From: Burkholderiales bacterium RIFCSPHIGHO2_01_FULL_63_240
Lineage (GTDB): Bacteria; Pseudomonadota; Gammaproteobacteria; Burkholderiales; Burkholderiaceae_C
DNA length: 64,000 bases
Reading direction: 5' to 3'
Assembly (NCBI GenBank): GCA_001770725.1
Contig: MERU01000006.1
Span: forward strand, 1 to 64,000
Notes under the pieces: generated by a model
Databases searched by the model: none
What the model was told of the DNA's origin: nothing
Seen by the model: only the letters and a program-made list of their open reading frames with translations
Position numbers and translations under genes: made by a program
Shown here: positions 1 to 7,923 of the stretch, piece by piece
How positions within the stretch are numbered: the first letter of the stretch is position 1
Layout of the letters: every line of letters begins with the position of its first letter

Positions 1-57
1 GACTCAGCGCCGATGATAGTGCGGATTCCCGTGTGAAAGTAGGACATCGTCAGGCTA
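1..57 (+). rRNA. rrf: 5S ribosomal RNA, 3' end (partial)
   Basis: The first ~57 bases read like the 3' third of a betaproteobacterial 5S rRNA: the CCGATGATAGTG segment, the GTGAAAGTAGG segment and the closing CATCGTCAGGC that pairs with the (absent) 5' end. The 5' part lies outside the window, so the rest of an rRNA operon should be upstream. The exact 3' end is estimated. Confidence 0.9.
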
Positions 58-69
58 CTTATCCTCCCC

Positions 70-98
70 AAAGCCCCTGCTTCGCAGGGGCTTTGGCA
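70..98 (+). terminator. Intrinsic terminator of the rRNA operon
   Basis: An 11-bp perfect stem (AAAGCCCCTGC / GCAGGGGCTTT) with a TTC loop lies directly after 5S rRNA and runs into a short T-containing tail. It probably ends rRNA transcription before smg. Confidence 0.8.
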
Positions 99-166
99 TT
101 TCTGGGCCGCGGTTTTCTTTTGCTGCTTGCCTCACCCTCTGCTCGGCAGGCTCGGGCATGCTGGGG

Positions 167-172
167 TATCAT
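167..172 (+). promoter_or_regulatory. -10-like hexamer 7 nt before smg (leaderless candidate)
   Basis: TATCAT (5/6 match to TATAAT) lies 7 nt before the smg ATG. No Shine-Dalgarno sequence sits at normal distance. If used, transcription would start on or next to the start codon. No convincing -35 hexamer is present. Confidence 0.35.
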
Positions 173-179
173 CTTTCTC

Positions 180-632
180 ATGTTCGACGTCCTCGCCTAC
201 CTGTACGAAACCTATTGGCGCCCGGACGCATGTCCGGAGACTGGCCAGCTCGTCAAGAAGCTTTCGGCGGTCGGATTCGAGTCAGAGGAAATCAACGATG
301 CCCTGGCCTGGCTGGACGGACTCCAGTCTGTGACTCACAACCTCGCGACGCCGCCTGCATCGAGATCGATGCGCGTCTACGTGACGCAGGAGCTTGAGTT
401 GCTTGGCCCAGAAGCCCTGGGCTTTCTCCATTTCCTCGAAGGCGCGGGCGTGTTGAGCCCGGCTTTGCGCGAAGTCGTGCTGGACCGCGTGCTGGCCATC
501 CCTCGGGGACCGGTTTCCCTTGATGATTTCAAGGTGTTGTTGTTGCTCGTGTTCTGGAGCTTGGGCGAGGAGCCGGACGCACTCATCTTGGATGAGTTGT
601 TCGTTGATGACGCTGATCGCCTGATTCACTGA
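180..632 (+). CDS. smg: Smg/DUF494 family protein
   Basis: A 150-residue protein starting MFDVLAYLYETYW, the typical opening of the Smg (DUF494) family. It is full length for the family, acidic, and has no signal peptide or membrane segment. The molecular function of Smg is not established; in many proteobacteria the gene sits between dprA and topA. Here it follows a 5S rRNA and neither dprA nor topA is adjacent. An upstream in-frame start exists at 33, but it would overlap the 5S gene and its terminator, so the ATG at 180 is chosen. The only signal before it is a -10-like TATCAT. Confidence 0.88.
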   Translation: MFDVLAYLYETYWRPDACPETGQLVKKLSAVGFESEEINDALAWLDGLQSVTHNLATPPASRSMRVYVTQELELLGPEALGFLHFLEGAGVLSPALREVVLDRVLAIPRGPVSLDDFKVLLLLVFWSLGEEPDALILDELFVDDADRLIH

Positions 633-720
633 TCTGCATGAGCCTGGCGGATGGCGCGCCCAGGGGGCGAAATGCTCAAGCTGGGCTGCCACATGCCGAA
701 AACCAGAGGGTGTCAACAGG

Positions 721-737
721 CTCGGCTTCAGGCCGAG
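721..737 (+). repeat. Inverted repeat between smg and the lipoprotein gene
   Basis: CTCGGC, TTCAG loop, GCCGAG. This compact 6-bp hairpin sits 7 nt before the next ATG and has no T-tract. It may be a weak 3' end for smg mRNA or a translational element for the downstream gene. Confidence 0.35.
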
Positions 738-744
738 TGCAGCC

Positions 745-1209
745 ATGACGTCGCAGCTTTCAGGCCCGATCCCTTCCCTCTGCCCTCCGACGCTTGTCCC
801 CGCTCGTGCCGGGCGCTGCACCGCTGTGCGCACTTTGGCCCTTGCGGGCGTGCTGATGTGGCTCTCGGGTTGCGATCAGCTGGGGCTCGACACGCCTGCG
901 AAGGCGGCCGAGCGCAAGCAGGCAGAGGCCCGCGCCATCGGCAGTGCCTGCAGGCATGCGATGCGTGCCATCGAAGATTGCTACGTGCTCAATCCCAAGG
1001 CGGACAAGTCTGCGGTTTTCGCCGGTTGGCGAGAGATGGATGAGTACATGCGTGAGAACAAGCTGGAAGGGGTGGCCCCGGTCGTGCCCCGCCCGGCGCC
1101 CGCGGCTTCCAAGCCTGCGGCACCTGCTGAAGACGAGGAGGAGCCGGAGGACGAGGGCAACCACGCAGCTTCTGGCGAGAAGGGCGGTAAGGCCGCTTCG
1201 GGGCATTGA
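745..1209 (+). CDS. Putative small lipoprotein, unknown function
   Basis: 154 residues with a hydrophobic segment ending in LSGC (about residues 40-43), a good lipobox, so the mature protein is probably lipid-anchored in the envelope. The middle has two Cys (CRHAM...EDCYVLN) and an aromatic-rich helix. The C-terminal third is Pro/Ala/Glu rich and looks disordered. I do not recognise the family. The signal peptide is unusually long from the ATG at 745; a GTG at 826 would give a more normal signal sequence and may be the true start. It stands alone between smg and azlC. Confidence 0.6.
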   Translation: MTSQLSGPIPSLCPPTLVPARAGRCTAVRTLALAGVLMWLSGCDQLGLDTPAKAAERKQAEARAIGSACRHAMRAIEDCYVLNPKADKSAVFAGWREMDEYMRENKLEGVAPVVPRPAPAASKPAAPAEDEEEPEDEGNHAASGEKGGKAASGH

Positions 1210-1263
1210 TGACAGCACAGGTGGGGCTTGTGCAACAAGGCCGTCGGGTGAGGCGGGGATGGC

Positions 1264-2055
1264 GTGCTGGCTGACAATGCCGACATGCCTTTCGATGCCC
1301 CTGCGCTGAGTTCGCTGCTTGATCCGCGTCTGCGTGCCCACCCGGCTTTTCGCTTGGGGATGAGGGACATGGCACGGGTGCTGCCAGGCATGATCGCTTG
1401 GGGCCTGGTCACCGGCATGGCCATGACCACCTCCGGTTTGCCGCTGCCGATCGTGTTGCTGATGAGTTTGCTGGTGTTTGCAGCGAGTGCCCAGTTGTCG
1501 GCGGTGCCTTTGTTGCTGGTCGGCGCGCCACTGTGGCTGATCTGGTTGACGGCCTTGTGCGTCAATCTGCGCTTCGTGATTTTCAGCGCCCAACTGCGCC
1601 CCCACATGATGACGCTGCCCCTGCGCTGGCGCCTGGTGGCGGGCTACCTCAGCGCCGACGTGACCTATGTGCTGACGGTGCACCGCCATGGCGAAGATGC
1701 ACCCGCGAATGGCGCGAACCCGGAGCCCCTGGCCTATTTCCTGGGGGTGGCTCTGGTCAACTGGACGGGGTGGAACGTGGCTTCGCTGCTGGGCATTGCG
1801 TTCGCGTCTCAGATTCCGCAAACGTGGGGCCTGGGGTTCGCGGGTTCGCTGGCTTTGCTGGCCCTGCTCGTGACGCTGATCAAGGACGGGCGGGGGCTGC
1901 TGTCGGTGGTGGTGGGCGCCGTCGTGGCGGTCGTGGCCTGGGGGATGCCGATGCGCCTGCACATCGTGGTCGCCATCGTTGTGGCTGTGGCCGCGGGTCT
2001 GGCCTTCGATCGGTGGGCAGCGGTGGCGAGGGGGCAGGCGCGTGTTGGCCGATGA
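1264..2055 (+). CDS. azlC: AzlC family branched-chain amino acid exporter, large subunit
   Basis: 263 residues with about seven hydrophobic segments. The AzlC/YgaZ hallmarks are visible: a PGMIAWGLVTGMA stretch near the N-terminus, the FAASAQLSA segment and a LCVNLRFVIFSA segment. The family forms a two-subunit inner-membrane exporter of branched-chain amino acids with a small AzlD/YgaH partner, which follows here at 2170. The start is GTG at 1264, preceded by GGCGGGGA; an ATG at 1285 without a ribosome site is the alternative. The C-terminal helices are very rich in Val and Ala. Confidence 0.85.
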   Translation: MLADNADMPFDAPALSSLLDPRLRAHPAFRLGMRDMARVLPGMIAWGLVTGMAMTTSGLPLPIVLLMSLLVFAASAQLSAVPLLLVGAPLWLIWLTALCVNLRFVIFSAQLRPHMMTLPLRWRLVAGYLSADVTYVLTVHRHGEDAPANGANPEPLAYFLGVALVNWTGWNVASLLGIAFASQIPQTWGLGFAGSLALLALLVTLIKDGRGLLSVVVGAVVAVVAWGMPMRLHIVVAIVVAVAAGLAFDRWAAVARGQARVGR

Positions 2056-2169
2056 CCTCGGCGCGCTGCGTGCCAGCGACGCCAGCATGTGGGCGGGTGC
2101 TCAACGGATGTGCAGGGGGCTGGGTGCTGCCTGGGGCCTGTGATGAGCGCGGGACACGGTGGAGGTTTG

Positions 2170-2517
2170 ATGGACGTGATTTTTTGGGGTGCCCCGCTTT
2201 GGATGGTGCTGGCGGTGCTGGGGCTGGTGGCGCTGTCGGCGGTGACACGGGCGTTCTTCTTCCTGACGCAGGAGCCGATCCGGCTGCCCGAATGGGCTCT
2301 GCAGGGACTGAAGTACGCGCCCCTGGCGGCTTTGACGGCGATCATCGCGCCGGAGATCGTGCTGCCGTTGTCGGGGAGTGCAACGGGCTGGTTGGACCCG
2401 AAGTGGGTGGCGGCGCCGGTGGCCGCGGTCTGGGCCTGGTGGCGCAAGGACATGCTGAGCACCATCGTGGTCGGCATGGCGGTCTACCTGGCGCTCAAGC
2501 TGGGGGTGGGCTGGTGA
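2170..2517 (+). CDS. azlD: AzlD family transporter small subunit
   Basis: 115 residues with three to four membrane segments. The pattern fits AzlD/YgaH: an N-terminal helix, then RAFFFLT and a second helix (LKYAPLAALTAIIAPEIV), and a C-terminal helix pair ending in LALKLGVGW. It should pair with AzlC encoded just upstream to export branched-chain amino acids. The chosen ATG is preceded by GGAGG; an upstream ATG at 2143 would add nine residues. The gap to azlC is 114 nt, so the pair is probably co-transcribed but not translationally coupled. Confidence 0.82.
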   Translation: MDVIFWGAPLWMVLAVLGLVALSAVTRAFFFLTQEPIRLPEWALQGLKYAPLAALTAIIAPEIVLPLSGSATGWLDPKWVAAPVAAVWAWWRKDMLSTIVVGMAVYLALKLGVGW

Positions 2518-2547
2518 ACTGGGGGCGGGCCCGAGGCTGGGGTTTTC

Positions 2548-2553
2548 TATAAT
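2548..2553 (+). promoter_or_regulatory. pgk promoter -10 element
   Basis: A perfect TATAAT lies 51 nt before the pgk ATG in an otherwise GC-rich gap. The -35 region at 17-bp spacing is not recognisable (GC-rich), so the promoter may depend on the strong -10. Confidence 0.6.
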
Positions 2554-2604
2554 CCCGAGGTTTTGTATCCAGCACCCACCGACACCGCGGACGCGGCCGA
2601 CACC

Positions 2605-3798
2605 ATGAACATCATCCGATTCGAAGACCTCGTCGCCCAGGGCCAAGCCACGGGCAAGCGCGTGTTCATCCGCGCCGACCTGAACGTGCCGCTGGACGAC
2701 GCCGGCAACATCACCGAAGACACCCGTGTGCGCGCTTCGGTGCCGGCCATCGAGCTGGCCCTCAAGGCCAACGCCGCCGTGATGGTGACCTCGCACCTGG
2801 GCCGCCCCACCGAGGGCGAGTTCAAGCCCGAGGATTCGCTGGCACCTGTGGCCAAGCGCCTGGGCGAGTTGCTGGGCCGCGAGGTCAAGCTGGTGAGCAA
2901 CTGGGTCGATGGCGTGGACGTGGCCCCGGGCCAAGTCGTGCTGCTGGAGAACTGCCGCCTGAACAAGGGCGAGAAGAAGAACAACGAAGAGCTGGCCAAG
3001 AAGCTGGCCGCGCTGTGCGACATCTTCGTGCACGACGCCTTCGGCACCGCCCACCGTGCGGAGGCCACCACCTATGGCATCGCCCAGTTCGCCAAGGTGG
3101 CTTCGGCCGGCCCGCTGCTGGCCGCCGAAATCGATGCCATCAGCAAGGCGCTGGAAGCCCCCAAGCGCCCGCTGATCGCCATCGTGGCAGGCTCGAAGGT
3201 CTCGACCAAGCTGACGATCCTGGAGTCGCTGTCGAAGAACGTGGACGGCCTGATCGTGGGGGGCGGCATCGCCAACACCTTCATGCTGGCCGCTGGCCTG
3301 AAGATCGGCAAGTCGCTGGCCGAGCCGGACCTGGTGGGCGCGGCCAAGGCCGTGATCGAGTCGATGAAGGCGCGTGGCGCCGAGGTGCCCATCCCTGAAG
3401 ACGTGGTGGTGGCCAAGACCTTTGCCGCCGATGCGCCGGCCACCGTCAAGGCCGCCACCGACGTGGCCGACGACGACATGATCCTGGACATCGGGCCGAA
3501 GACGGCCGCCAAGCTGGCCGCTCAGCTCAAGGCCGCTGGCACGGTGGTGTGGAACGGTCCGGTGGGCGTGTTCGAGTTCGCGGCCTTTGAGAATGGCACC
3601 AAGGCCATCGCGCAGGCGATCGCCGAGTCGAGCGCCTTCAGCATTGCTGGTGGCGGCGACACGCTGGCTGCCATCGCCAAGTACGGCATCGAGAAGGACG
3701 TGGGCTACATCTCGACCGGTGGTGGCGCTTTCCTGGAAGTGCTGGAAGGCAAGACGCTGCCGGCGTTCGAGATCCTCACCAAGCGCGCTGCCGGCTGA
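2605..3798 (+). CDS. pgk: Phosphoglycerate kinase
   Basis: 397 residues, the normal length. Catalyses 1,3-bisphosphoglycerate + ADP to 3-phosphoglycerate + ATP in cytosolic glycolysis. Visible signatures are the N-terminal RADLNVPLD substrate loop, the TSHLGRP motif, the hinge KVSTKL segment and the C-terminal GGGDTLAA nucleotide-binding loop. The start is at MNIIRFED; a TTG at 2563 in frame overlaps the promoter and is unlikely. It has its own -10 (TATAAT) and its own terminator. In relatives pgk is commonly near pyk and fba; here they follow after inserted genes. Confidence 0.97.
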   Translation: MNIIRFEDLVAQGQATGKRVFIRADLNVPLDDAGNITEDTRVRASVPAIELALKANAAVMVTSHLGRPTEGEFKPEDSLAPVAKRLGELLGREVKLVSNWVDGVDVAPGQVVLLENCRLNKGEKKNNEELAKKLAALCDIFVHDAFGTAHRAEATTYGIAQFAKVASAGPLLAAEIDAISKALEAPKRPLIAIVAGSKVSTKLTILESLSKNVDGLIVGGGIANTFMLAAGLKIGKSLAEPDLVGAAKAVIESMKARGAEVPIPEDVVVAKTFAADAPATVKAATDVADDDMILDIGPKTAAKLAAQLKAAGTVVWNGPVGVFEFAAFENGTKAIAQAIAESSAFSIAGGGDTLAAIAKYGIEKDVGYISTGGGAFLEVLEGKTLPAFEILTKRAAG

Positions 3799-3866
3799 TG
3801 GCATGGCCGGTTGCCCGCGTGAGCGGGTGACCGATGGCTCGCGCGCCGTGTGCTGGCGCCAGCAAG

Positions 3867-3893
3867 AAGGCCTCCCGTTGGGAGGCCTTTCTC
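3867..3893. terminator. Bidirectional intrinsic terminator after pgk
   Basis: A 10-bp perfect stem AAGGCCTCCC / GGGAGGCCTT with a GTT loop, followed by TTTCTC on the plus strand and a T-containing tail on the minus strand. It separates pgk from the convergent minus-strand hydrolase gene ending at 3939. Confidence 0.85.
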
Positions 3894-3938
3894 ATGGTGA
3901 CCATACCTGCCGATGTGGCTGGGGAGCCAAGGCGAGGG

Positions 3939-4808
3939 TCAGGCGCCTGCCGCGTGCAGCACCTCGCCCGCCTGGATCGGGTCGCCCGTGCGGTTGAAGG
4001 TGTCGAGCCAGAGGTGGTAGGTGTGCATCTGGCCCGCCTGCCAGGGGTGAAAGCCTGGTTTGTAGTACTGCAGGTAGTGGCCGAGGATGGACATGTACAG
4101 GCCACCGGGCTTGAAGATCCACCACATGCCCTTGGCCATGAGCTTGAAGCGCTGCCAGCCTCGCAAGCCATCGACCTTGAGCATGTAGCGCGTGGTCAGC
4201 AGCGAGTGGATGTTGAAGCCGAGGGTGACGACGACCATGGCCATGACGCGGCGCAGGTAGCCCACCTTGGCGACCTTCTGCATGACGTCGAAGGCCACGG
4301 CCTTGTGCTCGATCTCTTCCATGGCGTGCCAGGCGTACATGGCGCGCATGCGCGGATCGGCCTGGGCGAGCACTTCCTTCTTCTCGAAGAAGCTGTGGGC
4401 CATGATGGCCGTCATGTGTTCGGCCGCGGCGGTTTCGGCCAGCGTCTGCTTTTTGGGCAGGTGCTTGCGCGCGAAGTTGAACAGCATGTTGTGCGTGAAG
4501 CGCTCGAGGGCGTCGACGTCGATGCCCTGTGCTTTGAGCCGCTCGTTGTACTGGCTGTGCACGATGCCGTGCTGGCCTTCCTGGCGCATGAAGTCCTTGA
4601 TCTCGGCCAGCAGCTTGGGGTCGCTGACCTGGTCGCGGAAGTCGCGCACACAGGAGATGAAGTAGCGCTCGCCCTCCGGGAAGATGGTCGACATCGCGTC
4701 GAAGAATCGGGTCTTGAAGGCGTCGCCGCCGAACCAGTACTTCGGGATGTCGCCGTCCAGCCCGAAGTCGAGCTTTTCGCGTGGAACGATCGTGTGGTCG
4801 TGGCTCAT
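3939..4808 (-). CDS. Metal-dependent hydrolase-like protein (COG3687), copy 2
   Basis: 289 residues, soluble, of the family annotated 'metal-dependent hydrolase' (COG3687, PF10118). His and Glu residues that look metal-binding are seen in EGQHG, EHMTAIM and a WHAMEEIEHKAVAFD block, which resembles the helical di-iron carboxylate arrangement; this last point is my inference. The start MSHDH is chosen because the homologous stretch PREKLDFGLDGD begins just after it, as in the upstream copy. It lies 5 nt downstream of that paralogue, so the two are a tandem duplication in one transcript. Substrate unknown. Confidence 0.8.
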   Translation of the reverse strand: MSHDHTIVPREKLDFGLDGDIPKYWFGGDAFKTRFFDAMSTIFPEGERYFISCVRDFRDQVSDPKLLAEIKDFMRQEGQHGIVHSQYNERLKAQGIDVDALERFTHNMLFNFARKHLPKKQTLAETAAAEHMTAIMAHSFFEKKEVLAQADPRMRAMYAWHAMEEIEHKAVAFDVMQKVAKVGYLRRVMAMVVVTLGFNIHSLLTTRYMLKVDGLRGWQRFKLMAKGMWWIFKPGGLYMSILGHYLQYYKPGFHPWQAGQMHTYHLWLDTFNRTGDPIQAGEVLHAAGA

Positions 4809-4813
4809 GGCGT

Positions 4814-5701
4814 TCAGGCGTGTTGCTGGCTCAGGGCCAGTCGGTTGCCGGCTTCGACGGGGCTGCCGGTTTCCTGCAGCAGCTTCAGCCAGGGCTCGTA
4901 GCTGGGCACCACGGGCTCTTGCCAGGGGTGAAAGCTCGGCTTGAGGTAGCTGAAGTACTTGCCCATCATGGGCATGAAGATGCCGCCGGGCTTGTAGAGC
5001 CACCACAGGCCCTTGGCCCAGATCTTGGTGCGCTCCCAGCGGCTGAAGCCGTCGACCTGGAACATGTGCTTCATGATCCGGAAGACGTGATAGGGGAACA
5101 GGGCCGTGACCAGCAGCATGGAGCTGATGCGCGTCCAGTAGCTGGCCTTGGCGTGGTCGCGCAGCACGTCGAAGGCGACGCCCTTGTGCTCCATCTCTTC
5201 CATGGCGTGCCAGACGTAGAGGGCGCGGATGCGTTCGTCGGCGTTGGCGAAGATGGCGGGGCGCTCGACGAAGCAGTCGGCCATGATGGCCGTGATGTGT
5301 TCGGAGGCGGTGGTGATGCCCAGCGTGAACTCGCGCGAGAACACCTTGCGGATGATGCCGAACAGGCGGTGCTCCTGGCCCTTGAGGATGGCGTCGACGT
5401 CAACGCCCTGGGCCTTGAGGCGGTTGTTGTACTGCGTGTGCAGCATGCTGTGCTGGGCTTCCTGGCGGGTGAAGTCCTTGATTTCCTGCTGCAGCTTGGG
5501 GTCGTCGATGCGGTCCTTGAAGTCGCGCACGCAGGTGATGAAGAACTTCTCGCCCACCGGGAACAGCGTGGACAGGGCGTCGAAGAAACGCGTTTTGAAC
5601 GGGTCGTTGTCCAGCCAGTACTTGGGGATGTCGCCGTCCAGGCCGAAGTCGAGCTTTTCTCGCGGGACGATGGGCGGCGGGGGTTGTTGTTCGTGCTGCA
5701 T
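4814..5701 (-). CDS. Metal-dependent hydrolase-like protein (COG3687), copy 1
   Basis: 295 residues, paralogue of the next gene; both share PREKLDFGLDGDIPKYW, a DFxxRQE-like segment and a YVWHAMEEMEHKGVAFD block with putative metal ligands. The start at MQHEQ has a strong GAGGAG ribosome site 7 nt upstream; the longer open frame to 5827 has no such signal. This is the first gene of the minus-strand pair, and a direct repeat that may bind the neighbouring AraC protein lies about 100 nt upstream. Function is not established; family members often sit near lipid or hydrocarbon metabolism regulators. Confidence 0.8.
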   Translation of the reverse strand: MQHEQQPPPPIVPREKLDFGLDGDIPKYWLDNDPFKTRFFDALSTLFPVGEKFFITCVRDFKDRIDDPKLQQEIKDFTRQEAQHSMLHTQYNNRLKAQGVDVDAILKGQEHRLFGIIRKVFSREFTLGITTASEHITAIMADCFVERPAIFANADERIRALYVWHAMEEMEHKGVAFDVLRDHAKASYWTRISSMLLVTALFPYHVFRIMKHMFQVDGFSRWERTKIWAKGLWWLYKPGGIFMPMMGKYFSYLKPSFHPWQEPVVPSYEPWLKLLQETGSPVEAGNRLALSQQHA

Positions 5702-5800
5702 GGTTTGTCTCCTCGGACGCGTTGCGCATGACTGCTTGAGGCAATCGGTCTGATGAGACTGAACTGTAGGCAGCGCCCCCCGGGAAGACCATGCAAGGCA

Positions 5801-5826
5801 GCGACAGAATGGAAATTTTCGCGACA
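5801..5826 (+). promoter_or_regulatory. Direct repeat, candidate AraC-family operator
   Basis: GCGACA occurs at 5801-5806 and again at 5821-5826, exactly two helical turns apart, with an AT-rich GGAAATTTTC spacer. It lies in the 168-bp gap between the AraC-type gene and the start of the tandem hydrolase genes, 100 nt upstream of the latter. Spacing and position suit an AraC-family activator site. Binding is inferred only. Confidence 0.4.
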
Positions 5827-5869
5827 TCGTCCCACTAGGGAAAACGCGCGGTGTCAGATCGGGGCGGCT

Positions 5870-6964
5870 TCAGCGCAGGGAGCGGCGGAACTGGCTGGGC
5901 GTCTGGCCCGACCAGCGCGTGAAAGCCAGGGTGAAGCTGCGCCGATCGGTGAAGCCCAGGCGTTCGCTGATGTCCTCGATGCTGAGCTCGGGCTGGCGCA
6001 GCCAGACCTGGGCCAGGCGGTGGCGCACCCGGGCCTGGATGGCCGAGTGGCTTTCGCCGACGTCCTTGAGGCGCCGCTGCAGGGTGCGCGGGTGCAGGCC
6101 GAGCTCTTCGGCCAGGGCCAGGGCGCCCAGCCCCAGCAAACGGGGCTTGTCGGCAAAGGCCTGCTCGATCTGCTGGGCGAGCTGCTGGCCGGGTGGGGCC
6201 GCCCCCTCGGCCGCGCCGGGCAGGACGCGTTGTGCCACCTGCCGAACCACCCGCTGGCCCGCCTGTTCGTGCAGGCTGGGGAAGGCGCCCCGCAAGGGCT
6301 GGTCAAGCAGGCTGCGCTCGAACCACAGGGCGTCGATCTCGGCGCCCCAGGTGATCGGCACCTGGAAATGCGCGTTGACCTTGTCCGCGTCCTGGTGGGG
6401 GGCGTGGCGCAGCGTGATGCGCCCGATCAGCGGCTGGCCGCCCAGCAGCATCTTGCAGAACTTGACGACGGTGGTGAAGATGCCTTCGGCGAAGGGCCAG
6501 CCGATGGCCGGGTCGTTGTCGGGCACCTCGAAGCTCAGCGCCAGGCGCGCTTCGTGGCCGTGCTCGGACAGCTTGAAGCGCATGTACGGGTTGACCAGCT
6601 GCGGGATCCATTCCAGGGCCCGCGTGGCGTCGCGCAGCGTGGCGCTGGTGGTGATGAAGGTCTCGACGTCGGACAGGTACTCGAAGGCGAAGGTCTCGCC
6701 CAGGGCCAGCGGGAAGTGATGCGGGCTGCCATGGCGGCGCGTCTCTTCCACGCAGTGGTGCATCACGTGCTGGATGGTGACGCGGTCGACCGTCGAGGTC
6801 TCGGGATGCAGGTCGCGCGTGTCCAGGCCCTCGCGGCGGAAGATGTCCTCGATGTCGACGTCGCACAGGCGGGCTGCGCGCACCCAGTTCGTCACCGTGA
6901 CGAAGGGGATGCGCTGCGGCAGCGGCGGTTCGGGGCGGGTCTCAGGCACGGGGCAGGGCCTCAA
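5870..6964 (-). CDS. AraC family transcriptional regulator
   Basis: 364 residues. The N-terminal ~200 residues resemble the Arabinose_bd-type sensing domain (PF12625) found in OruR/ArgR-like AraC regulators. The C-terminal ~95 residues form a double helix-turn-helix: ALAEELGLHPRTLQRRLKD and the conserved ISERLGFTDRRSFTLAFTRW second motif. It probably controls the adjacent tandem hydrolases or the alpha/beta hydrolase. The 5' end overlaps the end of the upstream hydrolase gene (stop at 6942-6944), so they are likely one transcript. A GTG at 6949 is an alternative start. The effector is unknown, perhaps a hydrophobic acid or ester. Confidence 0.85.
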   Translation of the reverse strand: MRPCPVPETRPEPPLPQRIPFVTVTNWVRAARLCDVDIEDIFRREGLDTRDLHPETSTVDRVTIQHVMHHCVEETRRHGSPHHFPLALGETFAFEYLSDVETFITTSATLRDATRALEWIPQLVNPYMRFKLSEHGHEARLALSFEVPDNDPAIGWPFAEGIFTTVVKFCKMLLGGQPLIGRITLRHAPHQDADKVNAHFQVPITWGAEIDALWFERSLLDQPLRGAFPSLHEQAGQRVVRQVAQRVLPGAAEGAAPPGQQLAQQIEQAFADKPRLLGLGALALAEELGLHPRTLQRRLKDVGESHSAIQARVRHRLAQVWLRQPELSIEDISERLGFTDRRSFTLAFTRWSGQTPSQFRRSLR

Positions 6965-7766
6965 AACGGCGCAGCCAGGTCAGCACCTCGGCCACGGTTT
7001 CGCGCGGTCGCTCGAAGGGGTAGAGGTGCGAGCCGTCGATCCAGGACAGGCGCTCGCCCACGATCTGCTTGGTGCCCGACAGGCCCACCAGGCGCGATTC
7101 GCGCGAACGCGTGCCGCCGATGAAAGCGACCGGGCACTGGAAGGGGTGGCGTTTGAACTCGTGCAGCAGGCCGTGAGGCATGGTGTTGTAGATGGCGGTC
7201 TCGACCTCGCGGCGAAAGCTCAGCAGGCGCGCGCGCCCATCGGCATGGCCTTCGGTGCCGCGCGCCAGGTAGTCGGCCAGCACGGCGGGATCGAAGGCTG
7301 CGAATTTGCGCTTGGCCGAGAAGTGCTCGTGCACGGCGCGCAGGTTGGGCCACTCCTGGGTGCGCTGCGCCGAGATGCGCGAAGGCATCACCTGGCCCAT
7401 GGTGCGCGTCTGCTTGGCCAGGGCGATGCCGGTGGCCTTCCAGCCGTGCAGCAGCGGCGAGTCGAGCACGACCACGCCGCGCGCCAGGTGCGGGTGGCGG
7501 TTGGCCACCATCATGCTCAGGTAGCCGCCCAGGGAATGGCCGACCAGGTAGGCGGGCTCGTCGACCTCGTGCTCGATGAACTGCTTGAGCTGCTCGACCA
7601 GGTGCGGCCAGTCGGTGGTGACCGGGTGGCGCGGGTCGTGGCCCAGCTTGTCGATGGCGCGCACCTCGTAGCCAGCGGCGCGCCAGCCATCGAACAGCAC
7701 GCGGTAGGTGCTGGCCGGGAAGCTGTTGGCGTGAGAGAAAACGATGGTGCGCGTGGGGGTGGTCAT
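6942..7766 (-). CDS. Alpha/beta hydrolase
   Basis: 274 residues of the alpha/beta hydrolase fold. Visible are the oxyanion-region FSHANSFPAS near the N-terminus, the nucleophile elbow GHSLGG with Ser78, and a late WIDGSHLYPFERP segment carrying the probable catalytic His. The start MTTPTRT is chosen over a longer open frame because homology begins at the first beta strand. It reads into the AraC gene with an overlap, so a regulator-hydrolase operon is likely. No signal peptide; cytosolic. Probably an esterase or C-C bond hydrolase; substrate unknown. Confidence 0.82.
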   Translation of the reverse strand: MTTPTRTIVFSHANSFPASTYRVLFDGWRAAGYEVRAIDKLGHDPRHPVTTDWPHLVEQLKQFIEHEVDEPAYLVGHSLGGYLSMMVANRHPHLARGVVVLDSPLLHGWKATGIALAKQTRTMGQVMPSRISAQRTQEWPNLRAVHEHFSAKRKFAAFDPAVLADYLARGTEGHADGRARLLSFRREVETAIYNTMPHGLLHEFKRHPFQCPVAFIGGTRSRESRLVGLSGTKQIVGERLSWIDGSHLYPFERPRETVAEVLTWLRRFEALPRA

Positions 7767-7836
7767 GCCCGGTGGGTCGGCTCGGTCGACTGGATGCTGC
7801 CAAAAAGTGTAAGCGCGATGAAGCCAGGGTGTGGCG

Positions 7837-7872
7837 CGGGGTGATCGTGCGGTATTTCCGCGATTCACCCCG
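7837..7872 (+). repeat. Nested inverted repeat between the hydrolase gene and pyk
   Basis: CGGGGTGA (7837-7844) pairs perfectly with TCACCCCG (7865-7872), and inside it GCGG pairs with CCGC around TATTT. It lies in the divergent gap, 51 nt before pyk. It could be an operator or a structured leader of pyk mRNA. There is no T-tract, so a terminator is unlikely. Confidence 0.5.
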
Positions 7873-7923
7873 TGGGATTTGGTGTGACACTGCTGGTCAA
7901 CCTGACTCCAGATCATTTCCACC

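Noticed and set aside
33-179. Extended N-terminus for smg from 33
   Set aside because: It would be encoded by 5S rRNA and its terminator; homology starts at 180.
2101-3804. 567-residue minus-strand frame opposite azlD-pgk
   Set aside because: Crosses two recognised plus-strand genes and the pgk promoter; composition is that of a shadow frame.
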